Below are positions 19,676-30,700 of a stretch of 64,000 nt of DNA, in pieces (position 1 is the stretch's first letter; the number at the start of each line of letters is the position of its first letter). The position numbers and the translations under genes are program-made. The notes under the pieces were generated by a model. The model did not search any database. It saw nothing but the letters and a program-made list of their open reading frames with translations, and had not been told where the DNA came from. The DNA is from Edaphobacter sp. Lineage in GTDB: Bacteria > Acidobacteriota > Terriglobia > Terriglobales > Acidobacteriaceae. The stretch covers positions 186,001 to 250,000 of the forward strand of contig NZ_JAPWKF010000004.1 of NCBI RefSeq assembly GCF_028283685.1, in the 5' to 3' direction.

Positions 19676-21742
19676 ATGCATATTAGATTTTTGGCTGGTG
19701 TTGCAATTGCTTCACTCAGCGTCTCTGCCGTCGCGCAGCAACACCGCGCACCTGCTGTTCCTCTCGCTACCAACGATCCCTTTTTCAGCCAGTGGTCGAT
19801 GGCAGACAAGCTGACCGATGCGCCCGTCAAGCACTGGTCGGAGGCTGCTCAGCCCATGACCGGCCTCGTACGTATCGACGGCAAGCCTTACCGCTGGATG
19901 GGAACCTCGCCTCGCTACTTCGGCATGCCGGCGATTGCTGCCATGGAGCAGAAGTCTGTCGAGATCACCCCTCTGCATTCGAGATACATCTTTAGCGCGG
20001 CGGGCATTGAGCTGAATGTGATCTTCTTCACGCCGCTCTTTCCCAAGGATCTCGATGTCCTCTCGCGTCCCGTCACCTATCTCAGCTGGAGTGCGCATGC
20101 AACCGATGGCAAGCAGCACGCCGTCGACCTCATGCTCGATATCGACCCACTGGTTGCCGTCAACCAGCCTTCACAGCCTGTCACCTGGTCGCGCAGCCGC
20201 GCGAAGGGGCTGACCCTGCTCAACGTCGGCACGCGCGATCAGCAGACGCTGCATCAGTCCGGTGATCGCGTCCGCATCGACTGGGGCTACTTCCGCCTCG
20301 CCATTCCTGACGCTGCAAATGCAGCGACGTCGATGGCTGCGGACGGCATTCCTACATTCGTCGCCACGGGCAATCTTCCTGATGCGGATGATTCGTCGAT
20401 GCCTCTTCCCGCAGCCAGTGGTGTTCGCGCCGCTCATCTCAACGCACGCATTCCTCTCGGCTCCGTTGGTTCTGCCAGCGTCGAACGGCATGTCGAACTT
20501 GCTTACACCGACAGCTATTCCATCGAATACCTCGGTCGCAAGCTGCATGGCTACTGGCAGCGCAATGGCATGACCGAGGCCGAGCTCCTCAGTACGTCAG
20601 ATAAGGAATACCCCGAGCTGGAAAAACGGGGTGTGGCCTTCGATCGAGAGACGATGGCCGCGATGGAGAAGGCAGGCGGCCCGGAGTATCGCTACCTCAC
20701 GTCGCTCCTCTTCCGGCAAACCATCGCAGCGCATAAGCTCGTCGCAGATATCGATGGAACGCCGATGTTCTTCTCCAAGGAGAACGACAGCAACGGCTGC
20801 ATCGACACCGTCGATGTCACCTATCCCTCTTCACCTTTTTTCCTCCTCTTCAATCCCAAGCTGCTGGAGGCTCAGCTTGAGCCTTTGATGCGTTACACCA
20901 CGCTGCCTCGCTGGCGCTTCCCGTTCGCCCCGCACGACCTCGGAACCTATCCGCTGGCGAATGGCCAGGTCTACGGTGGCGGCGAGGTGAACGAAGAAGA
21001 CCAGATGCCGGTCGAGGAGAGCGGCAATCTGCTCATCATGATCGCTGCGCTTGGACGCAGCGAAGGCAACTGGGACTTTGCCCGTCGCTATATGCCGCAG
21101 CTTACGCAGTGGGCGGCCTACCTGGAGAAGAAGGGGCTGGACCCTGAGAATCAGTTGAGCACCGACGACTTCGCCGGCCATCTCGCGCACAACACCAATC
21201 TCTCGATTAAGGCGATCGAAGCACTCGGTGCCTTCGTGCAGATTGCGAATGGTGTCGGCGACAAACAGCTCGCTTCCCGCTACGAGGCCGTTGTTCGCCC
21301 AATGCCCGCGCAGTGGGAGAAGATGGCCCTCGAAGGCGATCACTACAAACTCGCCTTCGACCAGTCCGGAACGTGGAGTCAGAAGTACAACCTCGTCTGG
21401 GACGACCTGCTCGATCTTCATCTCTTCCCCAGAACCGTGATGCAGACGGAGTGGACGTACTACACCAAGCAGATGCAGCGTTATGGTCTGCCGCTCGATA
21501 GCCGGAAGTCGATCTCGAAGCTCGATTGGGAGGTTTGGACGGCCAGCCTCGCCAGCACACCGGCACAGTTCAACGACCTTATCCATCACCTCGTGGTCTG
21601 GACCGATGAAACCCCTTCACGCGTCCCGACGACAGACTTCTATGACACCATCAGCGGAAAGCAGATCGGCTTCCAGGCGCGTTCCGTCGTAGGCGGCGTC
21701 TTTATTAAGGCGCTGATGGAGCAGCAGGTACACAAGAAATAG
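19676..21742 (+). CDS. Secreted glutaminase-A-like protein (DUF5127/DUF4965/DUF1793)
   Basis: A 688-residue exported protein (MHIRFLAGVAIASLSVSAVAQ signal) whose mature start, PAVPLATNDPFFSQWSMADKLTD, is the hallmark of the GtaA glutaminase-like family known in fungi and Bacteroidetes/Acidobacteria. The middle contains GGEVNEEDQMPVEESGNLLIM and the end a six-hairpin-type region (WVYYTK-like, TDFYDTISG). The ATG at 19676 was preferred because it starts the signal peptide; an upstream in-frame start would add a non-signal tail. Predicted to act on amide or glycoside bonds outside the cytoplasm; glutaminase activity is family-level knowledge, not shown here. Confidence 0.82.
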   Translation: MHIRFLAGVAIASLSVSAVAQQHRAPAVPLATNDPFFSQWSMADKLTDAPVKHWSEAAQPMTGLVRIDGKPYRWMGTSPRYFGMPAIAAMEQKSVEITPLHSRYIFSAAGIELNVIFFTPLFPKDLDVLSRPVTYLSWSAHATDGKQHAVDLMLDIDPLVAVNQPSQPVTWSRSRAKGLTLLNVGTRDQQTLHQSGDRVRIDWGYFRLAIPDAANAATSMAADGIPTFVATGNLPDADDSSMPLPAASGVRAAHLNARIPLGSVGSASVERHVELAYTDSYSIEYLGRKLHGYWQRNGMTEAELLSTSDKEYPELEKRGVAFDRETMAAMEKAGGPEYRYLTSLLFRQTIAAHKLVADIDGTPMFFSKENDSNGCIDTVDVTYPSSPFFLLFNPKLLEAQLEPLMRYTTLPRWRFPFAPHDLGTYPLANGQVYGGGEVNEEDQMPVEESGNLLIMIAALGRSEGNWDFARRYMPQLTQWAAYLEKKGLDPENQLSTDDFAGHLAHNTNLSIKAIEALGAFVQIANGVGDKQLASRYEAVVRPMPAQWEKMALEGDHYKLAFDQSGTWSQKYNLVWDDLLDLHLFPRTVMQTEWTYYTKQMQRYGLPLDSRKSISKLDWEVWTASLASTPAQFNDLIHHLVVWTDETPSRVPTTDFYDTISGKQIGFQARSVVGGVFIKALMEQQVHKK

Positions 21743-21757
21743 TCGATCTCGACTCAA

Positions 21758-21795
21758 AAGAACGAGGCAGCGTATTCATACGCTGCCTCGTTCTT
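21758..21795. terminator. Bidirectional intrinsic terminator
   Basis: A perfect 18-bp inverted repeat (AAGAACGAGGCAGCGTAT and its complement) with only 2 nt between sits between the convergent glutaminase and metH genes. On the minus strand the stem is followed by TTTTGAG; on the plus strand by CGTTAAC. It is the strongest stem-loop I found in the window. Confidence 0.85.
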
Positions 21796-21796
21796 C

Positions 21797-21824
21797 GTTA
21801 ACAAATTGATGTTAACAAATTGAT
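21797..21824. repeat. Perfect 14-bp tandem duplication
   Basis: GTTAACAAATTGAT occurs twice, head to tail, directly after the terminator stem and 2 bp before the metH stop codon. Probably a recent slippage or duplication event with no coding effect. Confidence 0.85.
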
Positions 21825-21826
21825 CT

Positions 21827-24580
21827 TTAGGAGGGCTCGTAGTTCAGGTTCGGTGCCAGCCAGCGCTCCACCTCGGCCATACTCATCCCCTTACGCGTAT
21901 GGTAGTCCTCCACCTGGTCGCGATCGATCTTGCCCAGGCTGAAGTAGCGCGACTGGGGATGTGAGAAATAGATGCCGCTGACGCTCGACCCAGGCCACAT
22001 GGCAAAGGACTCCGTAATCTGCATGCCGGTCCTGGCCTCAACATCAAGCAGCCGCCAGATGGTGCCCTTCTCCGTGTGATCCGGACACGCCGGATATCCT
22101 GGCGCCGGCCGGATACCACGATACCTCTCCTCGATCAGCTGTGCAGGAGTCAGATTCTCTTCGAGGCCATATCCAAGCTCGTCGCGAACCCGCTTGTGCA
22201 GGCATTCGGCAAACGCCTCCGCCAGCCGATCGGTCAGTGCCTCGACCATGATGGCGCTGTAGTCATCGTTGTCTGCGCGGAACCTCTCGCAGACCTCCTT
22301 CATGCCAATGCCTGCCGTGACCGCAAATGCGCCGATGTGATCGGGAAGCCCGGTCTCTTTGGGAGCGATAAAGTCGCTCAACGAACGGCAGGGCTCGCTG
22401 CCTTCACGGTTCGCCTGTTGCCGCAGAAAGTGAAAACGATCCAGAACCGTAGTGCGCGCCTCGTCGGTATAAAGCTCGACATCGTCTCCCACCGCACTGG
22501 CAGGGAAGAAGCCATACACCGCCCGCGCCGTCACCATCTTCTCCGCGATGATCCGGTCCAGCATGGCATGTCCATCTGCGAGCAGCTTGCGCGCCTCGAT
22601 TCCCTGGCGCTCATCGTCCAGGATGCGCGGATAGACACCCTTCAAGCCCCACGTATGGAAGAAGGGCGTCCAGTCGATAAACTCGCGCAGCGTTGCGAGA
22701 GGGAACTCCTGAAGTTCATGCACGCCAGGAGACGACGGCACCGGAAGATCTTTACTGCACCATTCGATCGGCGTGCGGCGTTCGCGAGCCGTGGCCAGCG
22801 ATACCGTGCTCTGTTTGGGTGAGGCGTGAGCCCGGCGCAGCGACTCATACTCCGCCTGGTGCTGTTCGATGAAGGCCTGCTTCGACTCCACGCTGAGCAG
22901 ACTCGTCGTCACCGGTACCGCACGGCTGGCATCGAGCACATGCACCACCGGCTGGCTGTAGTGTGGCGCAATCTTGACTGCCGTGTGCGTGCGCGAGGTC
23001 GTTGCTCCGCCGACCAGCAACGGAAGTTTGAACCCCTGCCGCTCCATCTCACGCGCAACATGCACCATCTCGTCGAGCGACGGTGTAATCAGTCCGCTGA
23101 GGCCGATCATGTCGGCCTTCTCCGTCTTGGCGCGCTCAAGGATCTTCTCCGCCGGCACCATCACGCCCATGTCGATCACTTCGTAGTTGTTGCACGCCAG
23201 CACCACGCCGACGATATTCTTGCCGATATCGTGGACGTCGCCTTTGACCGTGGCGAGTACGATCTTGCCCTGGGCCTTGACCTCGATGCCCGCAGCGGCA
23301 AGCGCGGCCTTCTCTTCTTCCATGAACGGCGTCAGATGAGCGACCGCCTTCTTCATCACGCGAGCGGACTTGACCACCTGGGGCAGAAACATCTTGCCCG
23401 CGCCGAAGAGATCTCCGACCACGCCCATGCCCGCCATCAGCGGGCCTTCGATCACATCGAGCGGTCGGCCCAGCTTCACGCGAGCCTCTTCCGTGTCCTC
23501 GACGATATAGGTATCGATGCCCTTTACAAGCGCGTGCGACAAACGATCCTCAACGCGGCCCAGGCGCCACTCTTCTGTCTTCTTCTCTGTGACCGAGTTG
23601 CCCGCACCCGATGCCTTAAGCGCCTCGCCAAAGTCCACCAGTCGCTCGGTCGCGTCGGGACGTCGATTCAGAAGCACGTCCTCCACCAGGACCTTCAGCT
23701 CCGGTTCGATCTCCTCGTAGACCTCGAGCATGCCGGCGTTGACGATACCCATATCCATACCCGCGCCGATAGCGTGATACAGAAAGGCCGAGTGGATCGC
23801 CTCGCGCACCTTGTTGTTGCCGCGAAAGCTGAAGGAGATGTTCGAGACGCCGCCCGAGACCTTGGCGTGCGGCAGATTCTGTTTGATCCAGCGCGTCGCA
23901 TTGATGAAGTCGACCCCGTAGTTGTTGTGCTCCTCCATGCCGGTGGCAACCGTGAGGATGTTGGGATCGAAGATGATGTCCTGCGGCGCAAATCCAACCT
24001 CATCGACGAGAATGCGGTACGCGCGTTCGCAGATGCGGATCTTGTCCTCATAGGTGGCAGCCTGTCCCTGCTCATCGAACGCCATCACCACAACGGCGGC
24101 GCCGTACTTCAGCACCGTGGAGGCATTCTGGCGAAACTTTTCCTCGCCTTCCTTCAGCGAGATGGAGTTCACGATGCCTTTGCCTTGCAGGCACTTCAAT
24201 CCCGCTTCGATGACCTCCCACTTGGAGGAATCGACCATGAACGGGACCTTCGCGACCTCGGGCTCGCTGGCCAGCAACAGCAGAAAGCGAGTCATCGCGG
24301 CCACGCCGTCGATCATCCCCTCGTCCATGCAGATGTCGATGACATTGGCGCCATTCTCAACCTGCTGGCGCGCGACGCTGACCGCCTCTTCGTACTTGCT
24401 CTCTTTGATCAGCTTGGCAAACTTCGGCGAACCGGCCACGTTGGTCCGCTCGCCGATCATGATGTAGACGCCAGGCTGCTGGGTAAACGCCTGCGAGCCG
24501 GAGAGCCGCAGCGGCCTCTCGGTCGTTCTGTCGGTCGACTTCAAGCTTGCCGCCAGGGGATCTCTGTCGGCAACGCTCAT
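21827..24580 (-). CDS. metH: Methionine synthase, pterin/B12/activation part (split MetH)
   Basis: A 917-residue protein matching E. coli MetH from its second domain onward. A methyltetrahydrofolate-binding barrel ([18 protein letters not shown], residues about 40-300) is followed by the cobalamin cap and Rossmann domain with GDVHDIGKN near residue 450 (the His is the lower axial cobalt ligand) and the AdoMet activation domain with [12 protein letters not shown] near residue 825. The homocysteine domain is missing because it is encoded by the adjacent gene; the ATG overlaps that gene's stop by 4 nt (24577-24580). Together they methylate homocysteine using B12. Confidence 0.95.
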   Translation of the reverse strand: MSVADRDPLAASLKSTDRTTERPLRLSGSQAFTQQPGVYIMIGERTNVAGSPKFAKLIKESKYEEAVSVARQQVENGANVIDICMDEGMIDGVAAMTRFLLLLASEPEVAKVPFMVDSSKWEVIEAGLKCLQGKGIVNSISLKEGEEKFRQNASTVLKYGAAVVVMAFDEQGQAATYEDKIRICERAYRILVDEVGFAPQDIIFDPNILTVATGMEEHNNYGVDFINATRWIKQNLPHAKVSGGVSNISFSFRGNNKVREAIHSAFLYHAIGAGMDMGIVNAGMLEVYEEIEPELKVLVEDVLLNRRPDATERLVDFGEALKASGAGNSVTEKKTEEWRLGRVEDRLSHALVKGIDTYIVEDTEEARVKLGRPLDVIEGPLMAGMGVVGDLFGAGKMFLPQVVKSARVMKKAVAHLTPFMEEEKAALAAAGIEVKAQGKIVLATVKGDVHDIGKNIVGVVLACNNYEVIDMGVMVPAEKILERAKTEKADMIGLSGLITPSLDEMVHVAREMERQGFKLPLLVGGATTSRTHTAVKIAPHYSQPVVHVLDASRAVPVTTSLLSVESKQAFIEQHQAEYESLRRAHASPKQSTVSLATARERRTPIEWCSKDLPVPSSPGVHELQEFPLATLREFIDWTPFFHTWGLKGVYPRILDDERQGIEARKLLADGHAMLDRIIAEKMVTARAVYGFFPASAVGDDVELYTDEARTTVLDRFHFLRQQANREGSEPCRSLSDFIAPKETGLPDHIGAFAVTAGIGMKEVCERFRADNDDYSAIMVEALTDRLAEAFAECLHKRVRDELGYGLEENLTPAQLIEERYRGIRPAPGYPACPDHTEKGTIWRLLDVEARTGMQITESFAMWPGSSVSGIYFSHPQSRYFSLGKIDRDQVEDYHTRKGMSMAEVERWLAPNLNYEPS

Positions 24581-25698
24581 GCCGTGACCTCTTTCTTGTC
24601 TGCCGCGGTCGCTCCGAACCTGCGCGGCGCTATGCCTTCCAGCGCCCGGGCGATCGCCGCAATATGTTCAGGCGTATTGCCGCAGCAGCCGCCTGCAATG
24701 TTGATCAATCCTTCTCCGCCGAACTGACCCAGGAAGCGCCCCATGTCAGCGGGCTTCAGGTCGAAGCCGGTCTCTGATAGAGGATTCGGCAGGCCGGCAT
24801 TGGGATAGCAGGAGACTGCAACGTCTGACTTCTCCGAGAGTTCGCTGAGGAACGGATACATCAGGTCAGGCCCAATGGAACAGTTCAGGCCAACCGACAG
24901 TGGCCGGACATGCTCGACGGCATTCCAGAAGGCCTCGGTCGTCTGCGCGGAGATCATCGTCTCGCCTCCGCGGCCCACCGCAGCAGAGATCATGATCGGC
25001 AGGATATTTCCGTCCTGCTCGAAGACCTCTTGAATCGCCACCAGCGCGGCTTTTGCATTCAGCGAATCAAAAATAGTTTCGACCAGCAGAACATCGGAAC
25101 CGCCCGCGATCAGCGCCCGTGTCTGCTGCATGTAAGCCGTCTTCACCTGATCGAAGGTGACCACGCGAAAGCCGGGATCGTCGGCGTCCGGGGAGTTCGA
25201 GAGCGATACCGTCAGCGGCCCGATAGCTCCGGCGACAAACCTCTGCCGCCCCGTGTCGTTGGCAACGCGATCGGCCCACTCGCGGCACTGCTGCGCCGAG
25301 CGTTCGTTGATCTCCCACGCCAGATCGTTCAGGAAGCGGTCGTCGATGATCTTCTGGTAGAACTCCGGGTCCTTGCGGCCACCGTGCTCGCGCGGATCGT
25401 CGACAAAGAACTCGCTCTGCGAGATGCTTGTGGCGCCGAAGGTATTGGTTTCGATGATGTCGGCGCCCGCTTCGAGAAAGCTGCGATGAATATCGCAGAT
25501 CATCGCCGGCTGCGTCAGCGAGAAGATGTCTCCGTTGTTCAGCAGGTCCTTCGGCGCGTCCTTGAAGCGCTCTCCGCGGATGTCGGCTTCCTGCATGCCG
25601 TACGTGCGGATCGTCGTGCCCATCGCTCCGTCAATGATGGCGATACGGTCTTCGAGAATCTTGCGCAGAGGATGTTGCTGAACGGGTGTCATTGACAT
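24577..25698 (-). CDS. metH: Methionine synthase, homocysteine-binding part (split MetH)
   Basis: A 373-residue Hcy-binding barrel. It shows [21 protein letters not shown] and the zinc-site pair [10 protein letters not shown] near the C-terminus, plus a further Cys in VGLNCSIGP, so the three zinc-binding Cys of MetH domain 1 are present. The start is uncertain. The ATG at 25698 begins just before the conserved region, and a GTG at 25761 would add 21 residues of no family similarity. TATAAT on the minus strand (25773-25778) may be the -10 box. Coupled by ATGA overlap to the pterin/B12 half. Confidence 0.92.
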   Translation of the reverse strand: MSMTPVQQHPLRKILEDRIAIIDGAMGTTIRTYGMQEADIRGERFKDAPKDLLNNGDIFSLTQPAMICDIHRSFLEAGADIIETNTFGATSISQSEFFVDDPREHGGRKDPEFYQKIIDDRFLNDLAWEINERSAQQCREWADRVANDTGRQRFVAGAIGPLTVSLSNSPDADDPGFRVVTFDQVKTAYMQQTRALIAGGSDVLLVETIFDSLNAKAALVAIQEVFEQDGNILPIMISAAVGRGGETMISAQTTEAFWNAVEHVRPLSVGLNCSIGPDLMYPFLSELSEKSDVAVSCYPNAGLPNPLSETGFDLKPADMGRFLGQFGGEGLINIAGGCCGNTPEHIAAIARALEGIAPRRFGATAADKKEVTA

Positions 25699-25772
25699 TG
25701 GATGATGGTGCGAGGCGGGAAGAATCGGAGTTCGCGGACTACGGGCTACCGGCAGCTCCACACACTGCTTCC

Positions 25773-25778
25773 ATTATA
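25773..25778 (-). promoter_or_regulatory. Possible -10 box of the split metH operon
   Basis: A perfect TATAAT on the minus strand lies 75 bp before the chosen metH ATG. No good -35 hexamer is found 16-18 bp upstream. A 7-bp hairpin (GGAACCC / GGGTTCC, 25795-25811) occupies that place, between this site and the DUF71 stop. Confidence 0.35.
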
Positions 25779-25840
25779 GCGAGACGGCGGCCCCGGAACC
25801 CTCTGGGTTCCACTCCTGCCTCGCTCAATCCCGAATCGTA

Positions 25841-26521
25841 TCAAGCCAATGGCTGAAGCGGCAGAAGGTCGCAATACACGAAGCCATCCCGTTCGACCCG
25901 TTCGCCCGCCTCGACCTCAATGGGCTTCTCAAACATAGGACCGGCGTAGGCGAAGCTGTGAAACTCTCCATTTTCGCCGCAGGGATCGACATCGGCCGGC
26001 AGCTCGGTGAGGAGGGCGCGGTCCCACTCCCGCCCAGCCAACTCCTTGGTCACCCTGCGAGGATCGACGCAGGTAAGGCGCGCGCGAAGCCCTCCTTCGA
26101 GCATCTGCCGGGCCAGCTCGTCGGTCGGAATCCCCCAAAGCGGAAAGATCGGTGTCAGGCCCGTCCCTGCCAGCTTAGTCTCGCGATACGACCGAATCTC
26201 CTCCAGGAACAGGTCGCCAAAGGCAATCCCGTAAAAACCTTCATGGACGGCGCGTTCGCACGTTGCTGCCATGAGCGCCTCATAGATCTCGTTCGAACAC
26301 GGGAAGGGAAGCGGCACCGTCCATACCGGAAGCCCGGCGCGCTCCGCCTGCTGCTGCAAAAGCTCTTCGCGGAAGCCGTGAATCGCAACCCGGTGGAACG
26401 CTTCGTTGACCGTGGTGAGCAGTCCGGCGACCTCAAATTCGTCATGGCTTCGTAATATGTGCAGCGCCCAGGCCGAATCTTTTCCGCCGGACCAGCTGAG
26501 AAGAATCTTCTTGGTGGCCAC
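25841..26521 (-). CDS. DUF71/COG2102 ATP-dependent ligase-like protein
   Basis: A 226-residue PP-loop ATP pyrophosphatase (diphthine-ammonia-ligase superfamily). Begins VATKKILLSWSGGKDSAWAL: the SGGKDS PP-loop is at residues 11-16. Later elements are GIAFGDLFLEEIR and LPADVDPCGENGEFHSF, the E-N-G-E-F-H signature of the family. I prefer the GTG at 26521, because AAGGAG lies 9 nt before it; an ATG at 26539 would place AAGGAG inside the reading frame. Bacteria lack diphthamide. A comparative study of DUF71 proposed that a bacterial subgroup works in B12 salvage, and here the gene directly precedes B12-dependent metH. Confidence 0.85.
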   Translation of the reverse strand: MATKKILLSWSGGKDSAWALHILRSHDEFEVAGLLTTVNEAFHRVAIHGFREELLQQQAERAGLPVWTVPLPFPCSNEIYEALMAATCERAVHEGFYGIAFGDLFLEEIRSYRETKLAGTGLTPIFPLWGIPTDELARQMLEGGLRARLTCVDPRRVTKELAGREWDRALLTELPADVDPCGENGEFHSFAYAGPMFEKPIEVEAGERVERDGFVYCDLLPLQPLA

Positions 26522-26671
26522 TCGATCAGGCTCCTTCATAAGTGGTCACCATATCATCCGCACCGGGAGAAGAAGCCTGGGCGTTCCCCTCCTCTCCACA
26601 ACCTTCTCCGGCACCGGTCGCGTCCTATGGCAAATAAAATGGTTTCATCCTGTAGGAGATAGACGAACCAG

Positions 26672-26974
26672 ATGCGACGACTCTTTGCTTCAGCATGTGT
26701 TCTTGTTCTCATCATTGCTACTGCACATGCACAGCCCCCACCTCCGCATCCGCACATGGGTCCCCCGGAGCCACCCCGTGAGGTGATTCCCCCTGTTCCA
26801 GGCCCTCATCCCAACTGGGTATGGAGAGGTGGCCACTATCGCTGGCATGGCGGGCAATATGTATGGGCGCCCGGCGCCTACGTGGCTCCGCCGCGTCCGG
26901 GATATCGCTGGTATCCCGGACACTGGCGGCAGACCCCTCATGGCTGGGTCTGGATCGATGGCCGCTGGCGATAG
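26672..26974 (+). CDS. Small secreted YXWGXW-like repeat protein
   Basis: 100 residues with a signal peptide (MRRLFASACVLVLIIATAHA). The mature part is Pro/His-rich, then has repeated aromatic motifs: WVWRGGHYRW, YVWAPGAYV, YRWYPGHWR and GWVWIDGRWR, the pattern of YXWGXW/YXWXXGHW lipoprotein-like families in Acidobacteria and Proteobacteria. TAGGAG precedes the ATG by about 13 nt. Function unknown; surface or periplasmic location inferred. Confidence 0.78.
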   Translation: MRRLFASACVLVLIIATAHAQPPPPHPHMGPPEPPREVIPPVPGPHPNWVWRGGHYRWHGGQYVWAPGAYVAPPRPGYRWYPGHWRQTPHGWVWIDGRWR

Positions 26975-26983
26975 CCGTGGGCT

Positions 26984-27006
26984 GGCGGCTGGTTACTCCA
27001 GCCGCC
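26984..27006. terminator. Hairpin between the YXWGXW-like gene and kdsC
   Basis: A perfect 9-bp stem GGCGGCTGG / CCAGCCGCC with a 5-nt loop, immediately downstream of the small secreted gene. It lacks a U-run, so its terminator function is uncertain. Confidence 0.4.
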
Positions 27007-27032
27007 GCGCATCGGTCACGTATCATCGAGAG

Positions 27033-27614
27033 ATGACAGCAGCAGATCGCGCAAAGAAAATCAAAGTCCTCATCTTCGACGTTGACGGCGTGCTGACCGA
27101 CGGCCAGATCTTCGTCATTCCCGGCCCCGATGGCAAGGGCATCGAGTCCAAGGGCTTTGCCGCCCACGATGGGCTGGGCATCTCGCTCGGCCGGCTCGGC
27201 GGACTCCGTATCGGCATCATCACCAAACGCAACTCGCAGACCGTCGCCATTCGCGCCCGCGACCTCAAGCTGGAATTCGTCTACCAGGGCCAGGCGCACA
27301 AGCTCGAAGCCGCCAGCGATATCCTCAGCAAGACCGGCTACAGCTTCGAGGAGATGGCCTACGTTGGTGACGACATCATCGACCTGCCCGTCATGCGCAA
27401 GTGCGGTCTCGCCATCGCCACCGCGAACGCTCGTCCTCAGCTCAAAGAAATGGCTCACTACATCACGCCAAACCCAGGTGGACAGGGTGCGGGACGCGAT
27501 GCGATCGACTTTATCCTTACCGCACAGGGCACGCTCTCCAAGGTCATCGAGCAGTATCTCGACGCGGAAAACCCAGCTGCGGGCATAGCCGACGTCGGCG
27601 TCGGAAATATGTAA
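27033..27614 (+). CDS. kdsC: 3-deoxy-D-manno-octulosonate-8-phosphate phosphatase
   Basis: A 193-residue HAD-superfamily C0 phosphatase that removes phosphate from KDO-8-P for lipopolysaccharide. Motif I is IFDVDGVLTDG (D16 nucleophile, D18 acid/base); motif II is IITKRNS; motif IV is YVGDDIIDLPVM. The C-terminal part has TPNPGGQGAGRDAIDFIL, a KdsC feature. The ATG at 27033 has a TATCAT -10-like box 6 nt upstream and only a partial GAGAG SD, suggesting a leaderless or nearly leaderless transcript. Related LPS genes waaA, lpxK and waaC lie at 51-54.5 kb. Confidence 0.9.
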   Translation: MTAADRAKKIKVLIFDVDGVLTDGQIFVIPGPDGKGIESKGFAAHDGLGISLGRLGGLRIGIITKRNSQTVAIRARDLKLEFVYQGQAHKLEAASDILSKTGYSFEEMAYVGDDIIDLPVMRKCGLAIATANARPQLKEMAHYITPNPGGQGAGRDAIDFILTAQGTLSKVIEQYLDAENPAAGIADVGVGNM

Positions 27615-27738
27615 ACAGCCACACCGAAGCAGGTCGGCGGGCAAAGAAATAATCGGCCCCGCTGGCCTGCTTTTTGCTGCCGCCGCCGCTAACTCCTTGG
27701 CGAATAAAGATCGAAGAAAACCGGGTTACAATGACGCA

Positions 27739-30700
27739 ATGCCCGTCGCCGCCGGAGAAACGGAAGCCATCGAGATCCCCGCCTCCCTGAGCTGGGCTCA
27801 CCCGGTCACTGCGGAGTGGTTTCTGCGTCGTTTCGGTTCGCCAACCGAGCCGCAGCAGGAGGGCTGGCCTGCGATCGCCGCGGGCGAGACCACGCTCATC
27901 TCCGCACCCACCGGCAGCGGCAAAACCCTGGCCGCCTTTCTCGTCGCCATCGACCAGCTGCTGCGCGAGGCCATCGCAGGCACACTGCCTGCTGCAACGC
28001 AGATCCTCTACGTCAGCCCGCTTAAGGCGCTCTCCAACGACGTACAGAAGAACCTCGACCAGCCGCTGCGCGAGATCCAGCATCTTGCCCTGGAGCGTGG
28101 CTATCTCTCGACCGAGATCCGCACCGGCGTGCGCACTGGCGACACGCTGCAGAAAGACCGCACCGCGATGCTGCGCAATCCCCCGCACATCCTGGTCACT
28201 ACGCCCGAGTCGCTTTACATCATGCTTACCGCGGGCAAGGCGCGCGAGACCATCCGCCGCGTGCGCACCGTCATCGTCGATGAAATTCACGCCATTGCCG
28301 ACGATAAGCGCGGCGCACATCTCTCCCTCTCGCTCGAACGTCTGGATTCGCTCGTCTGTGGCGAGAACCGGCTCTCGGTTGGGGAGTGGCTCACCGGGCG
28401 CGCCAATCCGCCGCAGCGCATCGGCCTCTCGGCAACGCAGAACCCCATCGAGTTGGTCGCCGAGTTCCTGACAGGGGTTCATCCTGATCGCCGTCCCGCA
28501 AAGATCGTGCAGGTCGGCCAGCGCCGCGAGCTCAATCTTGCCATCGAGGTGCCAAGCGACGAGCTCAGCTCCGTGCTCACCACGAAGATGTGGGAGGAGC
28601 TCTTCGACAAGCTCGCCACATGCACCCAGACCCATCGCTCCACGCTGGTCTTCGTCAACACGCGCCGCCTGGTAGAGCGCATCGCCTTCGCTTTGGCGGA
28701 ACGCCTCGGCCCGGAGAACGTCGCCGCGCATCACGGCTCTCTCTCGCGAACTCTGCGCCTCGACGCCGAGCAGCGCCTCAAGAGCGGTGAGATCAGGATC
28801 CTCGTCGCGACCGCGTCGCTCGAACTTGGTATCGACATCGGCGACATTGATCTCGTTTGCCAGATTGCGACCACGCGTTCCGTCTCTGTCGCGATGCAGC
28901 GCGTAGGCCGCGCCGGCCACTGGCGCGGTGCTGTCCCGAAAGGCCGCTTCTTCGCAACCACCCGCGACGATCTCGTCGAGCAGGCAGCGCTTATCCGCAG
29001 AATGCGCTCCGGCGATCTCGATCTCCTGGAGATTCCCCCCGAGCCGATCGACGTCCTGATGCAGCAGATCGTGGCATCCTGCGGCGCTGAGCCGTGGGAC
29101 GAAGACGCGCTCTATGCCGTGCTGACGCGGGCGTTGCCCTACCGCAATCTCTCGCGTGGCCGCTTCGACGAGATCGTGGCGCTGCTCGTCGATGGCATCG
29201 AATCCAGCCGCGGCCGCTACGGCTCTTACCTCCTGCGCGACGGCATTCATGGTCAGCTCCACCCCCGGCGTGGCGCGCGCATGAACGCCATCCTCAACGG
29301 AGGCGCGATCCCCGAGACCAATCTCTACTCCGTCATCCTGCAACCCGAAGGCACGCAGATCGCCACGCTGGACGAGCACTTCGCCGTCGACTCTTCGCCG
29401 GGCGATGTCGTGTTGCTCGGCAACAGCAGCTGGCGCATTCAACGCGTGGAAGCTGCTGGCCGCGTCCTCGTTGAAGATGCCCACGGCGCACCCCCAAGCC
29501 TTCCCTTCTGGGAAGGGGAGGCCCCGCAGCGCACCGCCATCCTCAGCGATGGCGTGGGTGAGCTGCGTCAGGCGATCTCTGAGCTGACCTGCAACATCAC
29601 ACCCGGCTACATCTCTCCCGCCGACCCCGAGGTCGATCAGGCCATCGCATGGCTCAAGCAGCACTGCGGCGTCTGCGATGGCGGTGCAATGCAGCTGATT
29701 GCCTACATCGTCAGCGGTCGCGCCGTTCTGGGATCGGTCCCCACCAAGCGCACGATCATCGCCGAGCGCTTCTTCGACGACGGTGGCGGCATGCAGCTCA
29801 TCCTCCACGCTCCCTTCGGCGGCCGCATCAACAAGGCGTGGGGACTCGCCCTGCGCAAGCGCTTCTGCCGCGGCTTCAACTTCGAGCTGCAGGCCGCGGC
29901 CACCGACAACGGCATCAACATCTCTCTGGCCGAGCAGCACAGCTTCCCGCTCTCCGATGTCTTCCAGTTCCTCACCGAACACACCGCGCGCGAGCTGCTG
30001 GAGCAGGCCGCGCTCGCCTCGCCGATCTTCAAGACACGCTGGCGCTGGGCCGCCAACCGCAGCCTGCAACTGCTGCGGTTTTCCAAGGGGAAGCGTATCC
30101 CCCCGCAGATTCAGCGCATGCGCTCCGAAGACCTGCTGGCCAGTGTCTTTCCGCAGGCCGCGGCCTGCTTCGAGAACATCGAAGGCGACATCCAGATCCC
30201 CGCTCATCCTCTCGTCGATGAGGTGATGAAAGACGTTCTGGGCGAGGCGATGGACCTCGAAGGCCTGATCGAGGTTCTGCGCGGCATCCAGGATGGAAGC
30301 ATCCAATGTCTCGCCGTCGATACTCCGGTGCCGTCGCAGTTCGCGCACGAGCTGCTAAACGCCAATCCTTACGCCTATCTCGACGAGGCCGGCCTCGAAG
30401 AACGCCGCGCACGTGCCGTGACCCTCTCCCGTGTGCTTCCCGCAAGTGTGCTGGAAGAAGCAGGCCGTCTCGAGCAAAGTGCGATCGACGAGGTGCGCCG
30501 CGAGTGCTGGCCCGACATCCGCGACGAGCACGAACTGCACGACCTGCTGCAATCGCTGGTTGCACTGCCGCTGGAGTTCTTCGCAGACCGGCCTGCTGCA
30601 CGCCACTGGCCCACGCTCTACGATCGTCTCGCTCCTGCGGGGCGCGCTCGCGTGGCGGATTGCAACGGCATCGTCTGCTGGAGTTCGACAGAGCGCACAG

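Noticed and set aside
22826-24727. 633-residue open frame antisense to the metH pterin/B12 half
   Set aside because: Reverse-strand shadow of a strongly conserved gene; rich in His, Leu and Arg without motifs.
25841-26521. Diphthamide synthesis role for the DUF71 protein
   Set aside because: Diphthamide is an archaeal and eukaryotic modification; the bacterial context beside metH suits the B12-linked subgroup better.
27544-30348. 934-residue open frame antisense to lhr
   Set aside because: It lies fully opposite a clear Lhr helicase with all motifs; its composition is that expected of the reverse strand of a GC-rich gene and it has no recognisable domain.
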